This document shows, piece after piece, positions 39,039 to 46,625 of a stretch of DNA of 64,000 nt (its first letter is position 1; the number at the start of each line of letters is the position of its first letter). The notes below the pieces were generated by a model that was given only the letters and a program-made list of their open reading frames with translations, ran no database searches and had not been told where the DNA came from. The DNA comes from Oscillatoriophycideae cyanobacterium NC_groundwater_1537_Pr4_S-0.65um_50_18. Lineage in GTDB: Bacteria; Cyanobacteriota; Cyanobacteriia; Elainellales; Elainellaceae. Made by a program: the position numbers and the translations under genes. The stretch is from the NCBI GenBank assembly GCA_016208305.1, contig JACQYI010000036.1, positions 62,001-126,000 of the forward strand, in the 5' to 3' direction.

Positions 39039-40157
39039 ATGCATTTAAAACCTTTCAAGGCAGCCTCAGTGACCAGAGATCCACGAGTTAGCACGCTCTG
39101 GATTGTTCTAGGACTGTTTATTCCTGTCGTTATTTTAGAATTCTCGACTCCGCCGGAATATGTGTTTGGGTATCTCTACATTGGGCCAATTTTGCTGGCC
39201 ACTTCACGCTTCAGTCGAGTGGATGCAGCCAAAATTATATTGGCTGCATCGATTTTGACGATGTTGAATTCTTGGTTTCCAGAAAACAGAGTGGTGAGTA
39301 GTTCAATTGTGGCCAGCCGAGCGATTGCAGTTCTAGCGATGTGGGTGACGGCAGTGCTCAGCGATCGCAACCGCTGCTATGAAGAAGCCCTAGCGCAGCA
39401 GCAGGCAAAGCTTCAGGCGCAGGAAAAGCTGGCCGATGTGCGGGAAGATTTTGTCTCGACGCTGACCCATGATCTGAAGACACCGCTTTTAGGGGCGATC
39501 GAAACCCTTAAAGCCTTTCAACAAGGCATGTTTGGCATTGTCTCAACGACACAGCAAAAAGTTTTGGCCACAATGGTACGCAGCCACCAGACCAGCTTGC
39601 AGCTTGTGGAAACCCTGCTAGATATCTACCGCAACGATACAGAAGGGCTAGTTCTGCAAAACCATCCTGCCGATTTAGTGGCGCTGGTGGAGGAAGTCGC
39701 CAGTAGCTTAACAGAATTGGCAGCCAGTCGGCGCGTCCATCTTTCTTTCAGCTATGGTGAATCTGACTTTCGGAAATTTCTTTGGGTCAATGGAGATGCG
39801 TTGCAGCTCCAGCGGGTGTTTGTCAATTTGATCACCAACGCCATCAACCACTCGCCCAGAGGCGGCAAAGTAGAAATTGTTTTGGAATCTCATGCTTCAA
39901 GCCAGGTGGCAAAAGTCATGGATAGCGGAGCCGGAATTACTGAAGAAGAACTGCCTCATCTGTTTGAGCGATTCTATCAGGGACATAGCGATCGCCATGC
40001 CAAAGGCTCTGGACTGGGACTCTACCTTACCCGCCAAATTATTGAAGCCCACGGAGGCACAATCTGGGCAGAAAATCGTGTTCCCCACGGTGCCAGCTTT
40101 GGCTTTCGCTTGCCTGCCTATCCTTACTCTCCCGCTTCTTCACTTGCAGCAGAGTGA
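39039..40157 (+). CDS. Membrane-bound sensor histidine kinase
   Basis: A 372-residue kinase with three hydrophobic segments (about 18-36, 42-56, 64-105) and short loops, a coiled coil, HisKA with H144 in LTHDLKTPL, and an HATPase domain (FVNLITNAINHSP, DSGAGI, GSGLGLYLT). The N-terminal helices resemble the DUF4118-like membrane unit of KdpD, but this is a weak match. It is divergent from the kdp operon, whose KdpD lacks a kinase, so it may serve potassium signalling. There is no adjacent response regulator. Its 3' end overlaps the convergent ribokinase gene by 34 bases. Confidence 0.85.
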   Translation: MHLKPFKAASVTRDPRVSTLWIVLGLFIPVVILEFSTPPEYVFGYLYIGPILLATSRFSRVDAAKIILAASILTMLNSWFPENRVVSSSIVASRAIAVLAMWVTAVLSDRNRCYEEALAQQQAKLQAQEKLADVREDFVSTLTHDLKTPLLGAIETLKAFQQGMFGIVSTTQQKVLATMVRSHQTSLQLVETLLDIYRNDTEGLVLQNHPADLVALVEEVASSLTELAASRRVHLSFSYGESDFRKFLWVNGDALQLQRVFVNLITNAINHSPRGGKVEIVLESHASSQVAKVMDSGAGITEEELPHLFERFYQGHSDRHAKGSGLGLYLTRQIIEAHGGTIWAENRVPHGASFGFRLPAYPYSPASSLAAE

Positions 40158-41068
40158 TGGGCTAGAAAAGCCGTGAGTTCGGCTTGAGTTGGGAGGGAAG
40201 ACTGCGCCCCTGGTCGGGTTACAGACAGAGCTGCTGCTGCCGCCGCCTGGGTTGTAGCCTGACGGAGAGGCAAACCTACAGCCAAGCCAGCCGCCAGTCC
40301 GCCATTAAAGCAGTCTCCCGCCGCTACCGTATCGATCGCTTTCACAGGAAAGATAGGGATATGAAAAGAGGCCGCTGGGGTAATGCAGTAAGCTCCTTGC
40401 TGACCCAGCTTGGTGATGACGGTAGGAATGCCGCGTTGATGCAGGATAGCAGCAGCCCGGTTAGCACTGTCAGCATCTGTCACGGGGAAACCGACTAACT
40501 GCTCTGTCTCGATTTGATTGGGTGTGATGATATCAACCAAGGGATAGAGTTCATCGGGCAAATCCGATCGCGCCGGAGCCGGGTCAAGAATGACCGTCAC
40601 CCCATTCGCCTTTGCCGCCTGAGCGGCTGCCACGACCATAGGCAGCGGAATTTCGAGCTGAAGCATCAAGATTTTAGCGGTAGGTAAGACCTGCTTTAAC
40701 GACTCCAAATCTGTTTGATCGACCCGTCCGTTGGCTCCAGGAATAATCACAATATTGTTTTCGCCCGCATCATCGACCGTGATCACGGCCACGCCAGAGT
40801 GGGTTGAGGGATCCAGGGTGAGGCGATCGCACCCTACGCCGCTGTCCTGTAATGCCTTTAACAGATCTTGTCCAAACAAGTCATTTCCCACACGCCCAAC
40901 CATCTGAGTCGGCACTCCCAAGCGAGCGACAGCCACCGCCTGATTGGCACCTTTTCCGCCTGGAACCGTTGCAAATGAATGGCCGATCAGCGTCTCTCCC
41001 GCAGCCGGAATTCGCGGAGTTCGAGCCACCAGATCCATGTTGATGCTGCCAAAGACGATAACGCTCAT
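40124..41068 (-). CDS. rbsK: Ribokinase
   Basis: Ribokinase phosphorylates D-ribose to ribose 5-phosphate. The PfkB-family protein has the usual pattern from ATG 41068: MSVIVFGSINMDLVART, PGGKGANQAVAVARLG (first signature), NGRVDQTDL, and the second signature DTVAAGDCFNGGLAAG with the catalytic aspartate. The frame is open to 41119, giving 17 more residues. It lies beside nucleoside-cleaving genes, so the likely substrate is ribose from nucleosides. Confidence 0.92.
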   Translation of the reverse strand: MSVIVFGSINMDLVARTPRIPAAGETLIGHSFATVPGGKGANQAVAVARLGVPTQMVGRVGNDLFGQDLLKALQDSGVGCDRLTLDPSTHSGVAVITVDDAGENNIVIIPGANGRVDQTDLESLKQVLPTAKILMLQLEIPLPMVVAAAQAAKANGVTVILDPAPARSDLPDELYPLVDIITPNQIETEQLVGFPVTDADSANRAAAILHQRGIPTVITKLGQQGAYCITPAASFHIPIFPVKAIDTVAAGDCFNGGLAAGLAVGLPLRQATTQAAAAAALSVTRPGAQSSLPTQAELTAFLAHHSAASEEAGE

Positions 41069-41212
41069 CGGGTCTGCAACATTGGCGATCGCCAGTTTTG
41101 ATGCACCTGATTCAGACAAGATAGCCTGATCAGAATTTCAACCCTGAATCTACCATGATTCTTGCTAGAACAAGCAGTTTCCTTTCGCCCCTCAACAGCT
41201 CTCATGATGGAT

Positions 41213-41285
41213 TTTATCTAGGGGAGTTCGCACCCACAGGGTGCGAACTCCCCTAGATAAAGCCTGCCGCAGGCAGGCTTTATCT
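41213..41285. repeat. Two overlapping perfect hairpins
   Basis: The first has 23-bp perfect arms (41213-41235 and 41239-41261) with a 3-base loop; the second has 14-bp perfect arms (41255-41268 and 41272-41285) with loop GCA. They share AGATAAA, so only one can form at a time. They lie between the ribokinase start and the porin stop. Confidence 0.9.
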
Positions 41286-41395
41286 GGGCTTTGTTTCAAG
41301 AACTGCTGCTTACCCTTACTGGGCAGGGGCAATTTTGAGCGGGTCTAAAGGCGTATCGCTATGAGCTTGATCAGGTGAAACAGTCACCGTCTGAA

Positions 41396-43189
41396 TCAGT
41401 AATTAAATGTCGTTCGAATCACGCCAATGATGGCATCTGAGTTGTCATTGTTGTTGCCTGGATCAGCCACATAAACAACCGCTGGCGTAACTGAAATATT
41501 GTCATTGACGTTAAACCGATAGGAGGCTTCGATGTGCAAAGCTGCATCATCAATTAGTCCACCAATGCGGTCATCTCCAATTTGATAATCTGAGATTCGG
41601 GGAGGTACTGCCGCCACAAAGATAAGCTGATTTCCTGCACCCCCTAAATCATTGAAGGTGATGTATCCCCCATAGGTAATTGCGCGATAGTCTGCCGTTT
41701 GCAGCAGAATGCCATCCTCATAATCAAACCAGCCGCCAATATTGATGCCCGTTCCTAGCGCATAGTCTAACGAAACTGCATACTGATTGCTGATAGTGGG
41801 AGGTAACCCAGTCGTAACGGTATTGTTGTAGGCATTAACGTAGGTTAAGCCCACCGTCAGAGGCCCCGGTGAGAAAGTGAGCTGTCCAAAGGCCACATAG
41901 TTGCCATTAAACAAACCTCTACCCGGAGTGGATTCACCCACCGTGAAATCTGCGGTTAGATAACCCAAACCTAGCTGAATATCATCTGTAAAATTGTGGA
42001 CAAGCCCAACCCCTGCACCGCTGGTTCCCGCATCATAGATGGGGTTGTATGCCAGCAGACCTACTGCACCTGAGCCGCCGCGATCGATCGTGCTTACGGT
42101 TGTCACAATGTCGCTAATGCTAGTCCCCACTAGCCCCAAAACCACGCTGCTGTTATCGCCCACGCTAAAGGCGTAATTTAACTGCGACAGCCGCACCGAG
42201 CTGCCATCATCGCCAAACTGATAGTAAAGAGCCGTTTCACGATCGTAGGAATTGCCGGGAAAGCTGACCATCGGCGTCACTTGGCCGATCGTAAAGCTAT
42301 CGGGCAAGAGGTCATCTGAGCGTTTGAAAGCCCCTGTTCTGCGATACTGCAATCGGGCACGCAAGCGATCGGAGCCAGAAAAGCTCGTATCGAAGTTGAG
42401 GCGAACCCGCGACTGCAATACGGTTTCGTTGAGGCTTTCCACATCGCTACCAAAGATATCCTGAAGCGAGAAGATCACTTCTGCATTCAGCTTGGTGGTG
42501 GTCGAAAACTGGTGCGCTTCTAGAAAAGCGGTACGTGCTTCTAGGTCATCCACCCGACCGCGCAAAGCGGCTAGTTCTGCTGCAAATTCTTCCTGAAGCC
42601 TTTGCAGCGTTGCCAAATCTTCTTGGGTGGCTATATTGGCCGTACTAGCAGCAATTAATTCGCTCACTTGATCGAGGCAGGCATTCAATCCCGCAGCAAA
42701 TTCATAGCGGGACAGCGCACGACTGCCTTTGTAGGTTCCATCCGGATAACCCTCAATGCAGCCGTAGCGTTCGACTAAAGATTGCAGCGCTTGAAACGCC
42801 CAGTCGGTTGGCTGTACGTCTGAAAGTTGCGTGACTGAAGTTACCTGTCCGATGCTGTGAGGGGCGATCGTATCTGGAGCTGCATCTGAAGCTGCATTTG
42901 GCAAGGCAGAATCAGGCGACACCGCATCTACTGTATCGACAGGCTCCTGACTGGAGGAGGCTTCAACTGAGTTGGGTAAATCGGCTAGAGTATCCAACTT
43001 TAAAGGCTGCTGAGTCTCTGCCTGCTCTAAGTCTGACACTGGAGCGATCGGAGCGGTAGTGGTTTCTAACTGCAAGAGGGCAGGAGCTGTATCCTGGGCT
43101 TCAGCAGCGATCGCAGAAGCTGCAAAAATTGTGGCACCCCACAAAGTGGGCATAGTCAACAGGACACCCCAAATGATTTTAGACGACAT
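41396..43189 (-). CDS. SLH-domain OprB-type porin
   Basis: Outer-membrane porin of 597 residues. A signal peptide (residues 1-28, ending near AIAAEA) is followed by an acidic Ser/Asp-rich stretch, an SLH domain (about 132-190: DVQPTDWAFQALQSLVERYGCIEGYPDG, LSRYEFAAGLNACLDQV) that binds the peptidoglycan layer, a coiled coil (about 200-235), and an OprB-like beta barrel ending in F-N-Y. Cyanobacterial members are described as carbohydrate or iron-uptake porins; the substrate cannot be read here. The neighbourhood suggests uptake of nucleosides or sugars. Confidence 0.92.
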   Translation of the reverse strand: MSSKIIWGVLLTMPTLWGATIFAASAIAAEAQDTAPALLQLETTTAPIAPVSDLEQAETQQPLKLDTLADLPNSVEASSSQEPVDTVDAVSPDSALPNAASDAAPDTIAPHSIGQVTSVTQLSDVQPTDWAFQALQSLVERYGCIEGYPDGTYKGSRALSRYEFAAGLNACLDQVSELIAASTANIATQEDLATLQRLQEEFAAELAALRGRVDDLEARTAFLEAHQFSTTTKLNAEVIFSLQDIFGSDVESLNETVLQSRVRLNFDTSFSGSDRLRARLQYRRTGAFKRSDDLLPDSFTIGQVTPMVSFPGNSYDRETALYYQFGDDGSSVRLSQLNYAFSVGDNSSVVLGLVGTSISDIVTTVSTIDRGGSGAVGLLAYNPIYDAGTSGAGVGLVHNFTDDIQLGLGYLTADFTVGESTPGRGLFNGNYVAFGQLTFSPGPLTVGLTYVNAYNNTVTTGLPPTISNQYAVSLDYALGTGINIGGWFDYEDGILLQTADYRAITYGGYITFNDLGGAGNQLIFVAAVPPRISDYQIGDDRIGGLIDDAALHIEASYRFNVNDNISVTPAVVYVADPGNNNDNSDAIIGVIRTTFNY

Positions 43190-43390
43190 ATTACGAAACC
43201 CTTACACCACGCAACTAGTTACTCGTGAGCCACAATACCACTTTGAAGCTAAGGCAAGGTATCGAAGATTACTAACGATGGAACAACGTTAGGAACGGAT
43301 GAGACTTGGTTTCCTGGATCAAATAGTCTAGACTTTGGAACGTTGAGCAGGGATTGCGATCGGCTGAGATGAATTATTGGGAGATAAACA

Positions 43391-43930
43391 ATGAAAATTT
43401 ACTTGGCTGGCCCTGACGTATTTTTGCCCGCCCCACTTCAGGCCGCCGCCGCAAAACAGGCGATTTGTTCGGCCTATGGCTTTGAAGGTTTATTTCCTTT
43501 CGATAATGAACTGGACTTTTCGGGGTTATCGTCTTTTGAAGCAGCGATGGCTATTTACAAAAGCAACATTGCCTTAATGGATCGCTGCGATCTGGTTGTG
43601 GCAAACATGACACCGTTTCGAGGCGCAAGTATGGATGTCGGGACAGCCTTTGAAATGGGCTATATGGCAGCTCAAGGAAAACCCGTTTTTGGCTATAGCA
43701 ATGACGGACGCATCTATGCCGATCGCGTAACCGCCAGCGCACCCGGCATTGATGAGCAGGGACAGTCGATCGAACCGTTTGAAACGCACGACAACCTGAT
43801 GTTGGAAGGAGCAATTGAGACAAGCGGGGGGGTATTTAAATGTGACTCAGTGGGTTTAGAGGATTACTATACAGCGCTCACCACTTTTGAAGCTGTTGTC
43901 AAAGCGGCTGCCGAGCGATTACTTCCTTAA
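43391..43930 (+). CDS. Nucleoside 2-deoxyribosyltransferase
   Basis: The enzyme moves 2-deoxyribose between nucleobases, or hydrolyses deoxynucleosides. The 179-residue protein shows the fold start MKIYLAGPDVF, the substrate region LMDRCDLVVANMTPFRG, and the catalytic motif MDVGTAFEMGYM with E88 matching the nucleophile. The size is normal. It is followed 25 bases later by a nucleoside hydrolase and is probably co-transcribed with it. Confidence 0.9.
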   Translation: MKIYLAGPDVFLPAPLQAAAAKQAICSAYGFEGLFPFDNELDFSGLSSFEAAMAIYKSNIALMDRCDLVVANMTPFRGASMDVGTAFEMGYMAAQGKPVFGYSNDGRIYADRVTASAPGIDEQGQSIEPFETHDNLMLEGAIETSGGVFKCDSVGLEDYYTALTTFEAVVKAAAERLLP

Positions 43931-43955
43931 GCACGTCAATCAAACTCCTTGTGCC

Positions 43956-44945
43956 ATGACTCTTTCAAAACCGAAGATTATTCTGGATACCGACCCCGGT
44001 GGCGACGATTCTTTTGCTTTTTTGTGGCTAATTAGCTTGGTTCAGCAGGGCAAAGCCGATCTTGTTGCAGTCACGAGCGTCGATGGAAATGTCAGCGCTC
44101 GACTGACGTTTGCTGGCTCCTGTAAGCTTTTGCAGCTCTGCGGTTGCGAGGCTATAGAAGTGGGGCGTGGCGTCATTGGCGGCTCAGCAAGCGATCAGGT
44201 CGAAGATGCTGGAGAAATTCATGGTACAGATGGGATGGGGAATTTATCCCACACGTTACCAGATGGGGTACAGGAATATGAGTCAGCTCGATCGTCAGAT
44301 GATCTCTTAATTGAGAAGCTGAAGCAGTTTCCTGAGGAAATTACGATCGTCGCGATCGCTCCTCTCACCAATCTCGCGGCTGCCGAACAGAAGTCTCCTG
44401 GCATTCTGGGTTTAGCGAAAGAAATTGTGATTATGGGAGGTGCTTTTCAGGTACCCGGAAATATCACCTCAGAGGCAGAATTTAATATCGCCTACGATCC
44501 AGAATCGGCTAAATTGATCTTCGATCGATATACCCACCTGGTTGTGTTGCCTTTGGATATCACGCGAAATCTGATTTTTACCGATGAGATGGCGCAGCGG
44601 GTAGCCGACACCCAGGCGGAGAATGCGATCGCTCAGTTTATCGTGTCCCTCTGCAAATTCATGATAGGAACAGCGATGGCCTTCCGGGAAACGGCAGGAA
44701 TCTCCGGCTTCTTAGTCCATGATGCGGCTACACTGGCCTACCTGTTTTATCCAGAAACTCTGATGTTCCGTCGCGCCCAGGTGCAGATCGAAACGCAAGG
44801 CGAATGGACAAGGGGCAAAACGCTATTTGACGATCGCCATAAAACAAAGGGAGGAGCAAATGCCTGGGTGGCGATGCAGGTAGATAGCATTAACCTGCTG
44901 GCGGTCATGGTCGAAGATTTAAAGCTGCTATTGGCAAAAAGCTGA
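43956..44945 (+). CDS. Nucleoside hydrolase (IU-NH family)
   Basis: A calcium-dependent nucleoside hydrolase that splits ribonucleosides into base and ribose. From ATG 43956 it has 329 residues with the metal-binding signature DTDPGGDD at 11-18, EITIVAIAPLTNLA, IVIMGGAF, EFNIAYDPESA, and a late VHDAATLAYL with the active-site histidine and aspartate. The upstream extension of the frame overlaps the deoxyribosyltransferase and is discarded. The last codons belong to a tandem 15-bp repeat. Confidence 0.93.
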   Translation: MTLSKPKIILDTDPGGDDSFAFLWLISLVQQGKADLVAVTSVDGNVSARLTFAGSCKLLQLCGCEAIEVGRGVIGGSASDQVEDAGEIHGTDGMGNLSHTLPDGVQEYESARSSDDLLIEKLKQFPEEITIVAIAPLTNLAAAEQKSPGILGLAKEIVIMGGAFQVPGNITSEAEFNIAYDPESAKLIFDRYTHLVVLPLDITRNLIFTDEMAQRVADTQAENAIAQFIVSLCKFMIGTAMAFRETAGISGFLVHDAATLAYLFYPETLMFRRAQVQIETQGEWTRGKTLFDDRHKTKGGANAWVAMQVDSINLLAVMVEDLKLLLAKS

Positions 44946-44983
44946 TGGATCAAGCCCTGATGGATCAAGCCCTGATGGATCAA
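44942..44983. repeat. 15-bp tandem repeat at the nucleoside hydrolase end
   Basis: CTGATGGATCAAGCC repeats nearly three times; the first copy includes the TGA stop codon of the nucleoside hydrolase. Confidence 0.85.
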
Positions 44984-45032
44984 AAGTAGATAGATAAACG
45001 CCTACAAAAGTAACGTTCTTTAATCCATGATC

Positions 45033-45587
45033 CTAAGCGCCGAGCTGATGGCCGCAGCTAGAACAGAAGCGATCGGTTGGCTGGACGGCAACTCCACATT
45101 GACTACAGAACTGACGAGTACTGGGAGGCGCTGGCGGAGCAGTAGGAATTCCCATCTGCATGGACATATTGCCCATTTTCATTTCCATAGGCTTGAAATT
45201 CATTTGCATGTTGCCCATGTCCATTGGCTGCATCGGCTCCATCGGCTTCATGGGTTCCATTGGCTTCATTGGCTCTGAGGTCGGCGAATTAACCTGCTGC
45301 ATTTGCATCTGCTGGGCGTTGCTAAGGGCAGGGGCACTGCTGAGCACGTTCACGCTACTGCCTTGAACTTGGATAAAGTGTTCGCCTTGGGCAGTTCGCA
45401 ATTTCACAACGATACTTCCTGCCATGCGAAACACCTCAGGTGCAGCAATCCAGCTTCCCGTTTGGATACCTTGGGAGGCTTGCTGCTGCTGTCCGGCACT
45501 GCTGCTAGCCAGCGTTATCAGGGTTTGGTTTCCGGCGTTATCGAGAAAAAGACGCTGCCCGTTGCCTAAATCACATCCGTACACCAT
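45033..45587 (-). CDS. Zinc-ribbon protein with methionine-rich linker
   Basis: A 184-residue soluble protein in three parts: a beta-rich N-terminal domain (1-90, MVYGCDLGNGQRLFLDNAG), a Met/Pro repeat region (about 105-160; EPMKPMEPMKPMEPMQPM then MGNMQMNFKPMEMKMGN), and a C-terminal zinc ribbon with CSQCG and CSSCG, four cysteines in two pairs. The Met-rich stretch could bind copper or act as a flexible linker. Family unknown. Confidence 0.7.
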   Translation of the reverse strand: MVYGCDLGNGQRLFLDNAGNQTLITLASSSAGQQQQASQGIQTGSWIAAPEVFRMAGSIVVKLRTAQGEHFIQVQGSSVNVLSSAPALSNAQQMQMQQVNSPTSEPMKPMEPMKPMEPMQPMDMGNMQMNFKPMEMKMGNMSMQMGIPTAPPAPPSTRQFCSQCGVAVQPTDRFCSSCGHQLGA

Positions 45588-45915
45588 AATTGCCTCGCCC
45601 CATCACCTGCTTTTTGGCTAATACTCTAACGTGAATTTGAACCCTCTTTAAAGAGTTGAGCCACCAATAGAGCGAACCCTTTAGCCTCTCAACTGAAGCC
45701 TCTCAGCTGACAACGATGAGCTAACCTTTCTATGATAGTGACTGCTTATATCTTGACTCGCGACGGCCAGAAGCAACCTGTACGGGCGGGTTTAGCAGAC
45801 CCATCGCAGCCTTGCAATGAATTTGACAGCGAAACCGCCCCTCTCAACCATTGCACTTAAACCATCGCACTTGATTTAATTCTCGTTTCTTAACTATCCT
45901 TTACAAACATTTTTT
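45588..45915. other. Intergenic region between divergent genes
   Basis: No gene. It should hold promoters for the zinc-ribbon gene (minus) and the next gene (plus). It also carries a palindromic repeat: GGGCGGGTTT at 45784 and GAAACCGCCC at 45831, with the segment between them resembling a common cyanobacterial intergenic repeat. Confidence 0.5.
45784..45840. repeat. GGGCGGGTTT palindromic repeat
   Basis: Inverted arms GGGCGGGTTT and GAAACCGCCC enclose about 37 bases with GCAGACCCATCGCAGCC. Repeats opening with ACGGGCGGGTTT are known to me from several filamentous cyanobacteria. Confidence 0.55.
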
Positions 45916-46539
45916 ATGGAGCCTAAACTCACCGAAACTCAGCTTGCCCAGGTGATTGCCGAGATCACCCAGCTATCGCAGCAGCGTGAGGCAGAGTTGT
46001 CTCCGCAGCAGGTGAGAGAAATTTTGCAAGAGTTGAATTTGCCTGACGACCTGCTAGAAGATGCGCTGGTGCAGATACGTCGCCGGGAAACGTTGGCACA
46101 ACGGCAGAAGCGCAACCGCTGGGGGGTGATGGCAACAACAGCGATCGCCATTGTTGCCATCAGTGCGGGCATTCTATTTTGGCAAAACCAGGAGCAGCAA
46201 ACCGCTCAAGTGGTAGCAGGGCAAGATCAAATTGCGCTGTCTGAAACAAGTGATGATAATCTGACTCAAGTGAGCCGTCAGCTTAATCCCCGTGTTTACT
46301 ATCGGGTAACGTTAGAAAAGGCACCGATCGATCGCCAGCTTTCGCTGCAATGTGACTGGATTGATCCCAGTGGTCAAGTCGTGCATCAAGGGCGGTATCA
46401 AACCCGCTCGATCAGCACGCCGATTTGGAATACGTATTGCTTTTATGATCTGGGTGCGGCTGCCCCTCAGGGAAATTGGGAAGTGCGGCTGCGGCTGGAT
46501 GAGCGTGTCCTCAGCACCCAAAATTTCACGGTGCAATAG
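45916..46539 (+). CDS. Membrane-anchored protein, unknown function
   Basis: A 207-residue protein with a cytoplasmic helical domain (1-65; LSPQQVREILQELNLPDDLLEDALVQIRR), one membrane helix (about 69-88, WGVMATTAIAIVAISAGILFW), and an exported beta-rich domain (about 115-207; VYYRVTLEKAPI, LQCDWIDPSGQVVHQGRY, NWEVRLRLD). The exported part looks like a beta-sandwich domain. Similar proteins are known only as cyanobacterial hypotheticals. A large hairpin follows the stop codon. Confidence 0.72.
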   Translation: MEPKLTETQLAQVIAEITQLSQQREAELSPQQVREILQELNLPDDLLEDALVQIRRRETLAQRQKRNRWGVMATTAIAIVAISAGILFWQNQEQQTAQVVAGQDQIALSETSDDNLTQVSRQLNPRVYYRVTLEKAPIDRQLSLQCDWIDPSGQVVHQGRYQTRSISTPIWNTYCFYDLGAAAPQGNWEVRLRLDERVLSTQNFTVQ

Positions 46540-46549
46540 GCTTGGGATA

Positions 46550-46596
46550 AATTTTTGTTGGAGAGGGGCGCTCCGCGCCCCTCTCCAACAAAAATT
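46550..46596 (+). terminator. Large perfect hairpin
   Basis: Perfect arms of 22 bases (46550-46571 and 46575-46596), containing TTGGAGAGGGGCG, with a 3-base loop. The distal side has no extra T-run, but both sides of the stem base are A/T-rich. Likely 3' end of the upstream gene; the same GAGAGGNGCGC core occurs in the hairpin at 26251. Confidence 0.7.
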
Positions 46597-46625
46597 CATG
46601 GATAGGGTGTAGGAGGTGGATGGAG

